From Synergistaceae bacterium (GTDB lineage: Bacteria; Synergistota; Synergistia; Synergistales; Aminobacteriaceae), in contig JALHFZ010000050.1 in NCBI GenBank assembly GCA_022837505.1, positions 1 through 10,852 on the forward strand: DNA of 10,852 nucleotides, read 5' to 3'. This document shows positions 1 to 6,673 of the stretch, one piece after another. Both the position numbers and the translations under genes were made by a program. Positions within the stretch are counted from its first letter, which is position 1. Every line of letters starts with the position of its first letter. The notes under the pieces were generated by a model that was not told the origin of the DNA, made no database searches, and saw nothing but the letters and a program-made list of their open reading frames with translations.

Positions 1-461
1 TGGCTCCGGCTGATCTTGTCCCCCTTGGTGAAGGCCACGAAAAGGGGTACCTTCATGGAGCGGATCCACTCCTGAAGGGCCCGGTCGTTTTCAAGGAGCC
101 CGTGGCGGAAATCCACGAGGTGGAGGATCAGGACCAGGTTTTTTCTTCTGGAGATATAGTTTTCAATGAGAGAGGACCATTTGTTCCTCTCTCCCTTGCT
201 TCGGGAGGCGTATCCGTAGCCGGGCAGGTCTACAAGGCGGAAGGGCACGGGAACACCCTCCACGAGGAAGAAATTGACGCTCCTGGTCTTGCCCGGGGCG
301 GCCGCGACCCGAGCGAGGCGGACGCCCGTGAGGCGGTTGATGAGGCTTGATTTTCCCACGTTGGACCGCCCAGCCACGGCGATCTCGGGCAGGGAGGGGG
401 GAGGAAACTGGTCAGGGAGGTAGGCCGTAGCCTCGGTGCGGACTTTCCACCCTTCAGGCAT
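1..461 (-). CDS. engB: Ribosome biogenesis GTP-binding protein EngB (YsxC/YihA), N-terminal part, cut by window edge
   Basis: I translated this frame by hand: 153 complete codons from ATG at 461, then the window ends. EngB is a TRAFAC-class GTPase needed in most bacteria for late assembly of the 50S ribosomal subunit. Visible motifs in order are the P-loop GRSNVGKS (residues 31-38), the switch-I stretch GKTRSVNFF (57-65, with T59 as the likely G2 threonine), G3 DLPG (78-81) followed by YGYA, and G4 TKGD (145-148). G4 is usually TKAD in this family, so Gly147 is a mild variant. The family is about 195-200 residues long, so roughly 45 C-terminal residues are missing. The start is set by lon: the lon TGA and this ATG share one base (TGATG), and AAAGGA sits about 10 nt upstream. 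It is the last visible gene of the tig-clpP-clpX-lon operon. Identity is firm from motif order and spacing. Confidence 0.95.
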   Translation of the reverse strand, partial: MPEGWKVRTEATAYLPDQFPPPSLPEIAVAGRSNVGKSSLINRLTGVRLARVAAAPGKTRSVNFFLVEGVPVPFRLVDLPGYGYASRSKGERNKWSSLIENYISRRKNLVLILHLVDFRHGLLENDRALQEWIRSMKVPLFVAFTKGDKISRS

Positions 462-2788
462 CAGGATTCTGTCCTTTCCAGGGCGAAGGAGAAGACGTCG
501 GAAACTTCCTCCACGTATTTGAAGGAAAGCCCTTCCTTCGTCCAGTCGACGATCTCCTCCACGTCGGGGCGGTTTGCTCCGGGAAGGAGGATGTTGTGTA
601 TCCCCTGACGCTTTGCCGCGAGGATTTTATCCCGGATCCCCCCTACGGGAAGGACCTTCCCCTGGAGGGATATCTCTCCCGTCATGGCGATATCCGGCAG
701 GACGGGGGTGTTCCTGACGGCCGAGAGGATGGCCACGGCCATGGTGATCCCCGCCGAGGGGCCGTCCTTGGGGATTGCCCCTTCGGGGACATGGAGGTGA
801 AGGTCGATCCCCTTCCAGTCCACATCTCCGATGCCGAGGGTCTCGCTGTTGGACCGCAGATATCCGATGGCGGTCTGGGCGGACTCTTGCATGACCGAGC
901 CGAGGTTCCCCGTGAGGGTCACCTCTCCCTTCCCCTTCATGGTGACGGCCTCGATCACGAGAACGTCCCCTCCCGTCTCCGTCCAGGCGAGGCCCACGAC
1001 GGTCCCCACTTCCTTTGTCTTCGGAAGGCGGATATCGTAGAGTTTCGGCGGGCCGAGGTAGTCCTTCAGGTCCCTGGGGCCTATGGAGTAGGTCTCCTCG
1101 GGGTTCTCTCCTCCGTCCACGATCTTCCGGGCGACCTTTCTGCAGACTGAGGCCAGTTCCCGCTCAAGTCCCCGGACGCCCGCTTCCCTCGTGTAGTCGC
1201 TTATGATCTTCTCAAGGGCTTTCGGCGTAATTCTGACCTGCTTCGGAGACAGGCCGTGCTCCCTCAGTATCCTTGGGAGGAGATGTCTCCGGGCGATCTT
1301 GATCTTCTCCTGCCAGACATACCCGGGGATCTTGATGACCTCCATGCGGTCGAGGAGGGGGCGGGGAATCGTATGGGTCACGTTGGCGGTGGTGATGAAG
1401 ATCACTTCACTGAGATCAAAGGGCACCTCGATGAAGTGGTCCGTGAAGGCATTGTTCTGCTCCGGATCGAGGACCTCGAGGAGGGCCGCCGCCGGGTCGC
1501 CCCGAAAATCCTGCCCCATCTTGTCGATCTCGTCCATGAGGAGGACGGGGTTCCGTACCCCCGACTGGCGGATTTTCTGAATGATCCGGCCAGGCATGGC
1601 GCCGACGTAGGTTCGCCGGTGTCCCCGTATCTCCGCCTCGTCCCGCATTCCTCCTAAAGACATATTGACGAACTTCCGGTTCAGTGCCCGGGCGATGGAT
1701 TTTCCAAGGGAGGTCTTCCCCACCCCCGGAGGTCCCACGAAACAGAGGACCTGGGCCTTCATCTTTCCGGAGGCCAGTTTTCTGACGGCGAGAAATTCAA
1801 GGATCCGCTCCTTCACCTTTTCAAGACCGTAATGATCGTCGTCGAGGACCTTCTCAGCCCTGTGGATATCGAGTATGTCGGGAGAAAGGACCTTCCAGGG
1901 GAGGGTTATGAGCCAGTCGATATAGGTCCTCACCACCGTGGCCTCCGCCGACATGACGGGCATCTTCGAAAGGCGGTCCAGCTCGTGGAGGGCCTTGGCC
2001 TCCGATGCCTCGGGCATGGAGGCTTTTTCGATCCTCTCCCGCAGCTCCTCGATCTCCGAGGGGGCGTCGCTGTGGCCGAGCTCTCCCTGGATGATCTTGA
2101 GCTGCTCCCGGAGGTAGTATTCCTTGTGCCCCCGCTCCACCTCCTGGCGGACCTTGTCCTGGATGTCCTGCTCGAGCTGGAGGATGTCGATCTCCTCAAT
2201 GAGGATCTTCAGAAGGAACTTGAGGCTCTTCTCCAGGTTGACCATCTCGAGAAGCTTCTGTTTCGCCTCGACCTTGATAAAGAGATGAGAGCTTACGAGA
2301 TCGGAGATCTGCCGGGGGTCGTCCACATTCATAATCGTGATGAGCACTTCGGCGGGGATCCGGGGGTGGAGGGTTACATATTTTTCGAACTGCTCCAGGA
2401 CGCTCCGCTTGAGGGGCTCAAGGTTCGGGGAGGAATGCTCCTCCCATTCGAGGGGAAGGACGTCCGCCTCGAGGGTTTCCTTGCCGGGGAGATAGTCTTT
2501 CACGGTGACCCGCTCCACCGCCTCGATAAGTACCTTGGTGGTCCCGTCGGGAATGCGGACCATCTGAAGAATAGTGCACAGGTTCCCCGTTGTGTAGAGG
2601 TCCTCGGGAAGAGGATCGTCCACCTGCATGTCCTTCTGGGTAGCCACCAGGATTGTCTTGTCCTGAAGCATGGCCATCTCGATGGCCTTGAGGGAGCGGG
2701 GCCTTCCGACGAACAAGGGGGCTATGATGCCCGGAAAGACGACGATATCCCGGATGGGAAGGACGAAACAGCGTCGGGGGGAATCCAT
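461..2788 (-). CDS. lon: ATP-dependent protease Lon (LonA type)
   Basis: A complete 775-residue Lon, the usual LonA length. Lon is a cytoplasmic homohexameric AAA+ serine protease that unfolds and degrades misfolded proteins and specific short-lived regulators. Residues about 6-200 form the LON N-terminal substrate-binding domain, beginning FVLPIRDIVVFPG. Residues about 200-300 form the charged helical linker. The AAA+ module follows, with Walker A GPPGVGKT (352-359), Walker B VLLMDEID (415-422), sensor-1 region around N469 and a sensor-2 segment GVRGLERE (537-544). The C-terminal protease domain carries the catalytic dyad Ser678 (DGPSAG) and Lys721 (RDKILAAKRQGI). No key residue is missing. 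The ATG lies 3 nt after the clpX stop, and its Shine-Dalgarno GGAGG lies inside the end of clpX, so translation is probably coupled. No separate promoter, HrcA (CIRCE) or CtsR box was seen upstream. Confidence 0.98.
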   Translation of the reverse strand: MDSPRRCFVLPIRDIVVFPGIIAPLFVGRPRSLKAIEMAMLQDKTILVATQKDMQVDDPLPEDLYTTGNLCTILQMVRIPDGTTKVLIEAVERVTVKDYLPGKETLEADVLPLEWEEHSSPNLEPLKRSVLEQFEKYVTLHPRIPAEVLITIMNVDDPRQISDLVSSHLFIKVEAKQKLLEMVNLEKSLKFLLKILIEEIDILQLEQDIQDKVRQEVERGHKEYYLREQLKIIQGELGHSDAPSEIEELRERIEKASMPEASEAKALHELDRLSKMPVMSAEATVVRTYIDWLITLPWKVLSPDILDIHRAEKVLDDDHYGLEKVKERILEFLAVRKLASGKMKAQVLCFVGPPGVGKTSLGKSIARALNRKFVNMSLGGMRDEAEIRGHRRTYVGAMPGRIIQKIRQSGVRNPVLLMDEIDKMGQDFRGDPAAALLEVLDPEQNNAFTDHFIEVPFDLSEVIFITTANVTHTIPRPLLDRMEVIKIPGYVWQEKIKIARRHLLPRILREHGLSPKQVRITPKALEKIISDYTREAGVRGLERELASVCRKVARKIVDGGENPEETYSIGPRDLKDYLGPPKLYDIRLPKTKEVGTVVGLAWTETGGDVLVIEAVTMKGKGEVTLTGNLGSVMQESAQTAIGYLRSNSETLGIGDVDWKGIDLHLHVPEGAIPKDGPSAGITMAVAILSAVRNTPVLPDIAMTGEISLQGKVLPVGGIRDKILAAKRQGIHNILLPGANRPDVEEIVDWTKEGLSFKYVEEVSDVFSFALERTES

Positions 2789-2791
2789 CGA

Positions 2792-4075
2792 TCAGGCCAC
2801 CTCCTCAGTGGTTTTTCTTTCGTCGAGGATCGGCAGGGTCCCTTTTTCCACCATCTCCTCCGTGATGACCACCTCGGAGAGGTCGGCCGCCCGGGAAGGA
2901 ACTTCATACATGAGCTCCATCATGAGGTTTTCGAGGATTGTCCGAAGTCCCCGGGCCCCGGTGTTCTTTTCATTGGCCTTTTCGGCGATCTTCCTGATGG
3001 CTCCCTTGGAAAATTCGAGGGAGACTCCCTCCATGGCGAAGGACTTCCGGTACTGGCGGACCAGGGCGTTTTTCGGCTCCACGAGGATGCGGACAAGGGC
3101 GTCCGCATCAAGCTCCTGAAGGGGTACCAGGACGGGAAGGCGCCCGGCGAGTTCGGGGATGAAGCCGAAGGACATGAGGTCTTCCGGCTGGATGTGCTTC
3201 ATGATCTCGAACCGTTTTGCGTCGCGTTTTCCGGGGATCTCCCCTCCGAAGCCGATCATCTTTTTATTGACTCTCCGGCCGATGGTCTCCTCGATTCCGT
3301 CGAAGGCTCCTCCGCAGATAAAGAGGATATTCGTCGTATCGAGCTGGATGAAATCCTGATAGGGGTGTTTCCGCCCCCCCTTGGGAGGGACATTGGAAAG
3401 GGTTCCCTCGAGGATCTTGAGAAGGGCCTGCTGCACTCCCTCGCCGGAGACATCCCGGGTGATCGAGGCGGATTCCGATTTTCTGGAGATTTTGTCGATC
3501 TCATCGATATAGATGATCCCCCGCTCGGCGGCCTTCACGTCGTAATCGGCGGCCTGAAGGAGCTTGACCAGGACGTTCTCCACGTCCTCCCCCACGTAGC
3601 CTGCTTCAGTGAGGGTAGTCGCGTCGGCGATGGCGAAGGGGACCTTGAGCTTCTTCGCGAGGGTCTGGGCGAGGAGGGTTTTTCCGCACCCCGTGGGGCC
3701 GAGAAGAAGAACGTTGCTCTTCGAGAGCTCCACGTCCGATTCCTCGAGATTGCTCGTGATCCTCTTGAAATGATTGTAGACGGCCACGGAGAGGCTTTTC
3801 TTCGCCCAATCCTGGCCGATGACATACTGATCGAGATAGGCCTTGATCTCCCTGGGCTTCGGCACCTCCGAAAGGGGGATGAAGGTGTCCTTTTTCCCCG
3901 GGGCCTCCGGTTTTTCTTCGTTCAGTATAAGGGTGCACAGGTGAACGCACTCATCGCAGATCCCCACTCCCGGACCGGCGATGAGCTTCTGGACCTCATC
4001 CTGGGCCTTTCCGCAGAAAGAGCAGCGGGAGTTTTTTCCCTTGCCGCCTTTTCCTTTATCATCAAATTTAAACAT
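2792..4075 (-). CDS. clpX: ATP-dependent Clp protease ATP-binding subunit ClpX
   Basis: ClpX is the AAA+ unfoldase that recognises tagged substrates and threads them into ClpP. From ATG at 4075 the protein has 427 residues, a normal length. The N-terminal zinc-binding domain has Cys18, Cys21, Cys40 and Cys43 (CSFC...CDEC). The AAA+ core has Walker A GPTGCGKT (126-133), pore loop GYVGED (159-164), Walker B IIYIDEID (187-194), the substrate-gripping RKH loop (235-237), arginine finger Arg312 in AGRLP, and sensor-2 GAR (373-375). The ClpP-docking IGF loop is intact (274-276, in MIGFGG), which fits the adjacent clpP. The frame stays open to a GTG at 4141, but that adds 22 residues unlike any ClpX N-terminus. 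The ATG at 4075 gives the expected short lead before CSFC and has GGAGG 12 nt upstream, slightly far. The gene ends 3 nt before lon. Confidence 0.98.
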   Translation of the reverse strand: MFKFDDKGKGGKGKNSRCSFCGKAQDEVQKLIAGPGVGICDECVHLCTLILNEEKPEAPGKKDTFIPLSEVPKPREIKAYLDQYVIGQDWAKKSLSVAVYNHFKRITSNLEESDVELSKSNVLLLGPTGCGKTLLAQTLAKKLKVPFAIADATTLTEAGYVGEDVENVLVKLLQAADYDVKAAERGIIYIDEIDKISRKSESASITRDVSGEGVQQALLKILEGTLSNVPPKGGRKHPYQDFIQLDTTNILFICGGAFDGIEETIGRRVNKKMIGFGGEIPGKRDAKRFEIMKHIQPEDLMSFGFIPELAGRLPVLVPLQELDADALVRILVEPKNALVRQYRKSFAMEGVSLEFSKGAIRKIAEKANEKNTGARGLRTILENLMMELMYEVPSRAADLSEVVITEEMVEKGTLPILDERKTTEEVA

Positions 4076-4087
4076 GTGAATTATAAT

Positions 4088-4094
4088 CCTCCCT
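4088..4094 (-). promoter_or_regulatory. clpX ribosome binding site
   Basis: On the minus strand AGGGAGG ends 12 nt before the ATG at 4075. It supports that start over the upstream GTG at 4141. The spacing is longer than the usual 6-9 nt. Upstream CCCT runs on the same transcript could pair with this site. Confidence 0.6.
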
Positions 4095-4121
4095 TGAGGG
4101 TTTCCCTGGGGATGCACAAAG

Positions 4122-4147
4122 AAGGGAGCGCCTTCCGACACTCCCTT
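4122..4147 (-). terminator. Stem-loop between clpP and clpX (possible attenuator or RNA processing site)
   Basis: In the 109-bp gap between the clpP stop and the clpX ATG, the minus strand reads AAGGGAGTG, an 8-nt loop, then CGCTCCCTT. This gives a 9-bp stem with one G-U pair, followed by CTTTG. The U-run is short, so it is a weak intrinsic terminator at best. It could lower clpX-lon-engB expression relative to tig-clpP, or protect or process the mRNA end. The stem is seen directly; its function is inferred. Confidence 0.4.
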
Positions 4148-4184
4148 GCCGTCACTTCGGAAAGCTTCGCCCGGGAAAGGATAT

Positions 4185-4763
4185 CTATCTCGAGCTGATG
4201 ACCTTGTCGATGAGTCCGTACTTCACGGCCTCATCGGGAGACATGAAATGGTCCCTCTCAGTATCGGTCTTTATCTTCTTCTTCGTCTGTCCCGTATGTT
4301 TCACAAGTATATCATTCAGGCGGTCCCTGAGCTTCAGTATTTCCCGGGCGTGGATCTCCACCTCCGTGGCCTGTCCCTGGGTTCCTCCCAGGGGCTGGTG
4401 GATCATGATCCGGGCGTTGGGAAGGCTGAGACGCTTCCCCGGGGCTCCCCCAGCAAGCAGAAGGGCGCCCATGCTCGCCGCCTGGCCGATGCAGATGGTG
4501 GAAACCGGGCACTTGATGTACTGCATGGTATCGTATATGGCCAGTCCCGCGGAGACATAGCCGCCGGGGCTGTTGATGTACAGGTGAATATCCTTCTCGG
4601 GATCCTCGCTTTCAAGAAAGAGAAGCTGGGCCACCACTATGTTTCCCGTATGTTCGTCGATGCCCTCTCCGAGGAAGATTATCCGGTCCTTCAGAAGACG
4701 GCTGTAGATGTCATAGGTTCTCTCGCCTCTGCCTGTCTGTTCCACTACATAGGGAATAAGCAC
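4185..4763 (-). CDS. clpP: ATP-dependent Clp protease proteolytic subunit ClpP
   Basis: ClpP is the serine peptidase whose two stacked heptamer rings form the chamber fed by ClpX. The product has 192 residues, typical of a ClpP with little or no propeptide. The catalytic triad is Ser97 (GQAASMG), His122 (MIHQP) and Asp171 (TERDHFMSPDEA); these match the mature E. coli numbering as I recall it. The oxyanion-region motif NSPGG (64-68) is present. The N-terminus MLIPYVVEQTGRGERTYDIYSRLL is the usual ClpP opening. The start codon is GTG at 4763, chosen because AAAGGAGG lies 9 nt upstream and the following residues align with the family start. The gap to tig is 22 nt. clpX, the partner unfoldase with an intact IGF docking loop, follows 109 bp downstream, so the two are expected to work as ClpXP. 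Confidence 0.98.
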   Translation of the reverse strand: MLIPYVVEQTGRGERTYDIYSRLLKDRIIFLGEGIDEHTGNIVVAQLLFLESEDPEKDIHLYINSPGGYVSAGLAIYDTMQYIKCPVSTICIGQAASMGALLLAGGAPGKRLSLPNARIMIHQPLGGTQGQATEVEIHAREILKLRDRLNDILVKHTGQTKKKIKTDTERDHFMSPDEAVKYGLIDKVISSR

Positions 4764-4772
4764 TGCAGCAGG

Positions 4773-4780
4773 CCTCCTTT
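4773..4780 (-). promoter_or_regulatory. clpP ribosome binding site
   Basis: The minus strand reads AAAGGAGG, a near-perfect Shine-Dalgarno sequence, 9 nt before the GTG at 4763. It lies in the 22-nt gap after the tig stop codon and decides the non-ATG clpP start. Confidence 0.8.
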
Positions 4781-4785
4781 CAAGT

Positions 4786-6132
4786 CTATTCCGCAGAAGG
4801 TACGACCTGCGGTTTCTCCGTATCGTTGATCTGTATGATGTCCATCAGGGCCTTCACGGTTTTTTTGTATTTGATGCTGTTCGCCGTCTCGATGAGGCGT
4901 TTTTCGTCCTTGAAGAGGCTGTTCACCAGGCGGTCAGCGTCGATCTGGTAGGTGGCGGCCAGCTTTGACATCTCCACGGCGAAATCTTCCCGTTCCACCG
5001 TGATGCCGAGTTTCTCGGCGATCTTGTCAAGGACAAGGGAACGGCGGACGATCCCCTCTGCCTGCTTTCTGATGTTCTCCCCGTATTCCTCCTGTGTTGT
5101 CCCTGCTTCTTCAAGGAATTCCTCGAGGGTCATATTCTTCGATTTTTCTATTCTTTCTGCGTCTTCCTTTTTCATGGCCTCAGCCTGACGGGCGATGAGA
5201 CTCTCGGGGACATCAAGCTGCGCCAGCTCCGTTACCTTCTCCACTGCGCTGTACTCAGCCTGGGACTGGTTTTCAGCGGTCACCCTCTCAAGGATCCGTT
5301 TTTTCACTTCCTCCCGGAAGGCCGCGGAGTCCTCGCACTCCTGCTGCAGAATTTTCTTGAAGAATTCGGAGTTCATCTCGGGGGGAATCTTTTCCTTCAC
5401 GTCCTTGACGGTCATCTCATACCGGATGGATTTTCCAGCGAGGTTCTGCTCGGGATAGTCCTCCTGTATATCCACATCCACAGGGACGACATCTCCGATA
5501 TTTTTGCCCACAAGGGCGTCCAGGATCTCCCGGCGGATGTTTCCGTCGACGAGATCGAGGGGGGCGGTATCAGGCCCGTGGCGCTCTTCCTCCGTCTCTT
5601 CGGAGGCGGGGACGACGGTGTAGTATTCGATGTCCACCACGTCCTTCCCCTCGATCGGGCGGTCCGTCACCGGGGAGAGGGCTGCGTTCCTCGTTCGGAT
5701 CTCTTCAATGGTTTCATCAACGGTCTTTTCGTCCACCTGGGGGATAGTCCGGTCGACGGTTATTTCAGAGAGCTCGGGAAGCACCACCTCGGGGGTAGTC
5801 TCGAAGGTAAGGGTAATTTCAACGGGAGCTCCCTCTTCCATCTTATCGATCTTTACATCCGGCTCGCCGATAAGGTCCATCTCGTAATCCTTTACAATGG
5901 AGTCGATGGCCTCGGGGAGCATGGTCTCCAGGGCCTCGGCGTACAATGCCTGCTTGCCGAAGCGCATTTCGAGAATCTTCCGGGGGGTGTGCCCCTTGCG
6001 AAATCCCGGGACGGAGACTTTCGATGAAAGCTCGTTGACGGCTTTCTGCACGTTTTTGGCGAATTCTTTTTCTTCAAACTCAGCCTTGATGGTGACGATG
6101 TTTTTTTCCTGGGAAATCAGTTCGGATCTCAT
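4786..6132 (-). CDS. tig: Trigger factor, ribosome-associated chaperone
   Basis: Trigger factor binds the ribosome next to the exit tunnel and shields nascent chains; most members also carry an FKBP-like prolyl isomerase domain. From ATG at 6132 the protein has 448 residues, a normal length. The N-terminal ribosome-binding domain contains VPGFRKGHTP (41-50), with the Phe44-Arg45-Lys46 loop that docks on L23. Residues about 150-250 correspond to the isomerase domain, and about 250-430 to the helical chaperone arms. The isomerase region is divergent: where E. coli has a Met-Ile-Pro-Gly-Phe-Glu active-site segment, this protein has DGNIRREILDALVG (about 196-210), so catalysis may be weak or lost. 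The frame stays open to 6291, but those 53 extra residues are Cys- and Arg-rich and cross the promoter. AAAGGGG 10 nt before the ATG at 6132 supports the shorter start. Confidence 0.97.
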   Translation of the reverse strand: MRSELISQEKNIVTIKAEFEEKEFAKNVQKAVNELSSKVSVPGFRKGHTPRKILEMRFGKQALYAEALETMLPEAIDSIVKDYEMDLIGEPDVKIDKMEEGAPVEITLTFETTPEVVLPELSEITVDRTIPQVDEKTVDETIEEIRTRNAALSPVTDRPIEGKDVVDIEYYTVVPASEETEEERHGPDTAPLDLVDGNIRREILDALVGKNIGDVVPVDVDIQEDYPEQNLAGKSIRYEMTVKDVKEKIPPEMNSEFFKKILQQECEDSAAFREEVKKRILERVTAENQSQAEYSAVEKVTELAQLDVPESLIARQAEAMKKEDAERIEKSKNMTLEEFLEEAGTTQEEYGENIRKQAEGIVRRSLVLDKIAEKLGITVEREDFAVEMSKLAATYQIDADRLVNSLFKDEKRLIETANSIKYKKTVKALMDIIQINDTEKPQVVPSAE

Positions 6133-6149
6133 AGAGATGCAACCCCTTT

Positions 6150-6168
6150 CAGTACATGTTTCGTACTG
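6150..6168 (-). promoter_or_regulatory. Inverted repeat in the tig leader next to the ribosome binding site
   Basis: CAGTAC and GTACTG form perfect 6-bp arms around a 7-nt spacer. On the transcript the 3' arm directly abuts the AAAGGGG Shine-Dalgarno sequence of tig. It could be an RNA hairpin that affects initiation, or a dimeric repressor operator. It is neither the CIRCE (HrcA) sequence nor a CtsR heptamer repeat. The repeat is certain; a role is inferred. Confidence 0.4.
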
Positions 6169-6200
6169 GCTTGATATTCTCTTCAGATATGCGGCTATGT

Positions 6201-6229
6201 ATTGTACACGGAAAAAAGAGAGAATGCAA
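6201..6229 (-). promoter_or_regulatory. Predicted sigma-70 promoter of the tig-clpP-clpX-lon-engB operon
   Basis: The minus strand has TTGCAT (-35, 6229-6224), a 17-nt spacer and TACAAT (-10, 6206-6201, five of six matches). Transcription should start near 6194, giving a leader of about 60 nt before the tig ATG. The -35 is weak, but spacing and position, just after the csp terminator and before tig, are right. Confidence 0.65.
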
Positions 6230-6248
6230 AGGCGTAAAAACGCCTCTG
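6227..6248 (-). promoter_or_regulatory. Stem-loop beside the -35 box of the tig promoter
   Basis: On the minus strand CAGAGGCGT, a TTTT loop and ACGCCTTTG form a 9-bp stem with one G-U pair. Its end overlaps the -35 hexamer by 3 bases. No T-run follows immediately, although a pyrimidine-rich stretch containing six T's comes about 11 nt later. It may be a back-up terminator for csp or a DNA operator controlling tig; I cannot tell which. Confidence 0.35.
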
Positions 6249-6292
6249 CCCGATCTCTCCGTAATTTTCTGAGACAGCATTCTGACAACATG

Positions 6293-6323
6293 AAAAAGAA
6301 GCAGCGGTTTTATCCGCTGCTTC
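6293..6323 (-). terminator. Intrinsic terminator of the cold-shock gene
   Basis: On the minus strand GAAGCAGCGG, loop ATAAAA and CCGCTGCTTC form a perfect 10-bp stem followed directly by five T's. It begins 26 nt after the csp stop codon. It separates the csp transcript from the tig operon, which then needs its own promoter. Confidence 0.93.
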
Positions 6324-6349
6324 GAAGGGTTCATGGTGTAGAGAAAGGA

Positions 6350-6553
6350 CTAGATCTTTTCGACGTCTACAGCCTGATCTCCCTTGGAGCCCTGGGTCAC
6401 CTGGAAGGATACCCGCTGGCCTTCGTCAAGAGTCTTGAATCCGTCGCCACCGATGGCACTGTAGTGTACAAACACGTCTCTGCCGTCATCGGCGGTAAGA
6501 AATCCATAGCCCTTTGTCGCGTTGAACCATTTCACTGTTCCTTGAGTTGTCAA
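6350..6553 (-). CDS. CspA-family cold-shock protein
   Basis: A 67-residue single cold-shock domain, the standard length for CspA-type proteins. These are small OB-fold proteins that bind single-stranded RNA and DNA, melt mRNA structure and help translation in the cold or during growth. The RNA-binding motifs are both present: RNP1 KGYGFL (14-19) and RNP2 VFVHY (27-31). The opening GTVKWFNATKGYGF is the family signature. The start codon is TTG at 6553, unusual but well supported: AGGAGG lies 7 nt upstream, residues match the family start, and no ATG is available in frame. The gene has its own promoter and a strong terminator, so it is likely monocistronic. The predicted leader is about 48 nt, much shorter than the long thermosensing leader of E. 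coli cspA, so constitutive expression is plausible. Which Csp paralogue it is cannot be told. Confidence 0.96.
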   Translation of the reverse strand: MTTQGTVKWFNATKGYGFLTADDGRDVFVHYSAIGGDGFKTLDEGQRVSFQVTQGSKGDQAVDVEKI

Positions 6554-6560
6554 ATTGTTT

Positions 6561-6566
6561 CCTCCT
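6561..6566 (-). promoter_or_regulatory. csp ribosome binding site
   Basis: The minus strand reads AGGAGG, a consensus Shine-Dalgarno core, 7 nt before the TTG start at 6553. It is the main reason to accept the TTG codon. Confidence 0.8.
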
Positions 6567-6607
6567 AAAATTGGTTGCTATTGCTGACGGCGCCTGTCAA
6601 CCTGAGT

Positions 6608-6636
6608 ATAATAGGCCGAATGTGTTCCCTTGTCAA
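6608..6636 (-). promoter_or_regulatory. Strong sigma-70 promoter of the cold-shock gene
   Basis: The minus strand has TTGACA (6636-6631, perfect -35), a 17-nt spacer and TATTAT (6613-6608, five of six matches to the -10 consensus). The start site should be near 6601, giving a leader of about 48 nt. This is the best promoter match in the window and fits a highly expressed csp gene. Confidence 0.88.
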
Positions 6637-6639
6637 GGG
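6627..6639. promoter_or_regulatory. 13-bp palindrome over the csp -35 box
   Basis: CCCTTG and CAAGGG flank a single central base, and the -35 hexamer lies within the palindrome. A further CCCTTG lies at 6649-6654. The arrangement could be an operator for a dimeric regulator, or a by-product of the -35 sequence flanked by G and C runs. Confidence 0.3.
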
Positions 6640-6673
6640 CCGTTTCCCCCCTTGTTGTTAACCTGTGATAACT

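Noticed and set aside
4073..4087. TATAAT sequence just before the clpX ATG, which could give a leaderless clpX transcript
   Set aside because: No -35-like hexamer lies 16-18 bp upstream, and a Shine-Dalgarno sequence is present, so a leaderless promoter is unlikely.
4076..4141. GTG at 4141 as an upstream start for clpX
   Set aside because: It adds 22 residues not seen in ClpX proteins and would place the start inside the intergenic stem-loop.
1832..4198. 788-codon open frame on the plus strand across lon and clpX
   Set aside because: It is antisense to two certain genes with full motif sets. Its composition (rich in Asp, Gly, Leu and His, no domain signature) is what GC-rich codon bias produces in the mirror frame. 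Two genes plus their junction read without stops is notable in length but not evidence of coding.
6133..6291. N-terminal extension of trigger factor to 6291
   Set aside because: The extension runs through the predicted tig promoter and leader and reads as a Cys/Arg-rich non-conserved peptide. The ATG at 6132 has a ribosome binding site and fits the family start.
6585..6599. Near-palindrome TGACGGCGCCTGTCA in the csp leader
   Set aside because: It is offset by one base with no loop, and may be chance in GC-rich DNA. I saw no second copy, so it is not listed as a feature.
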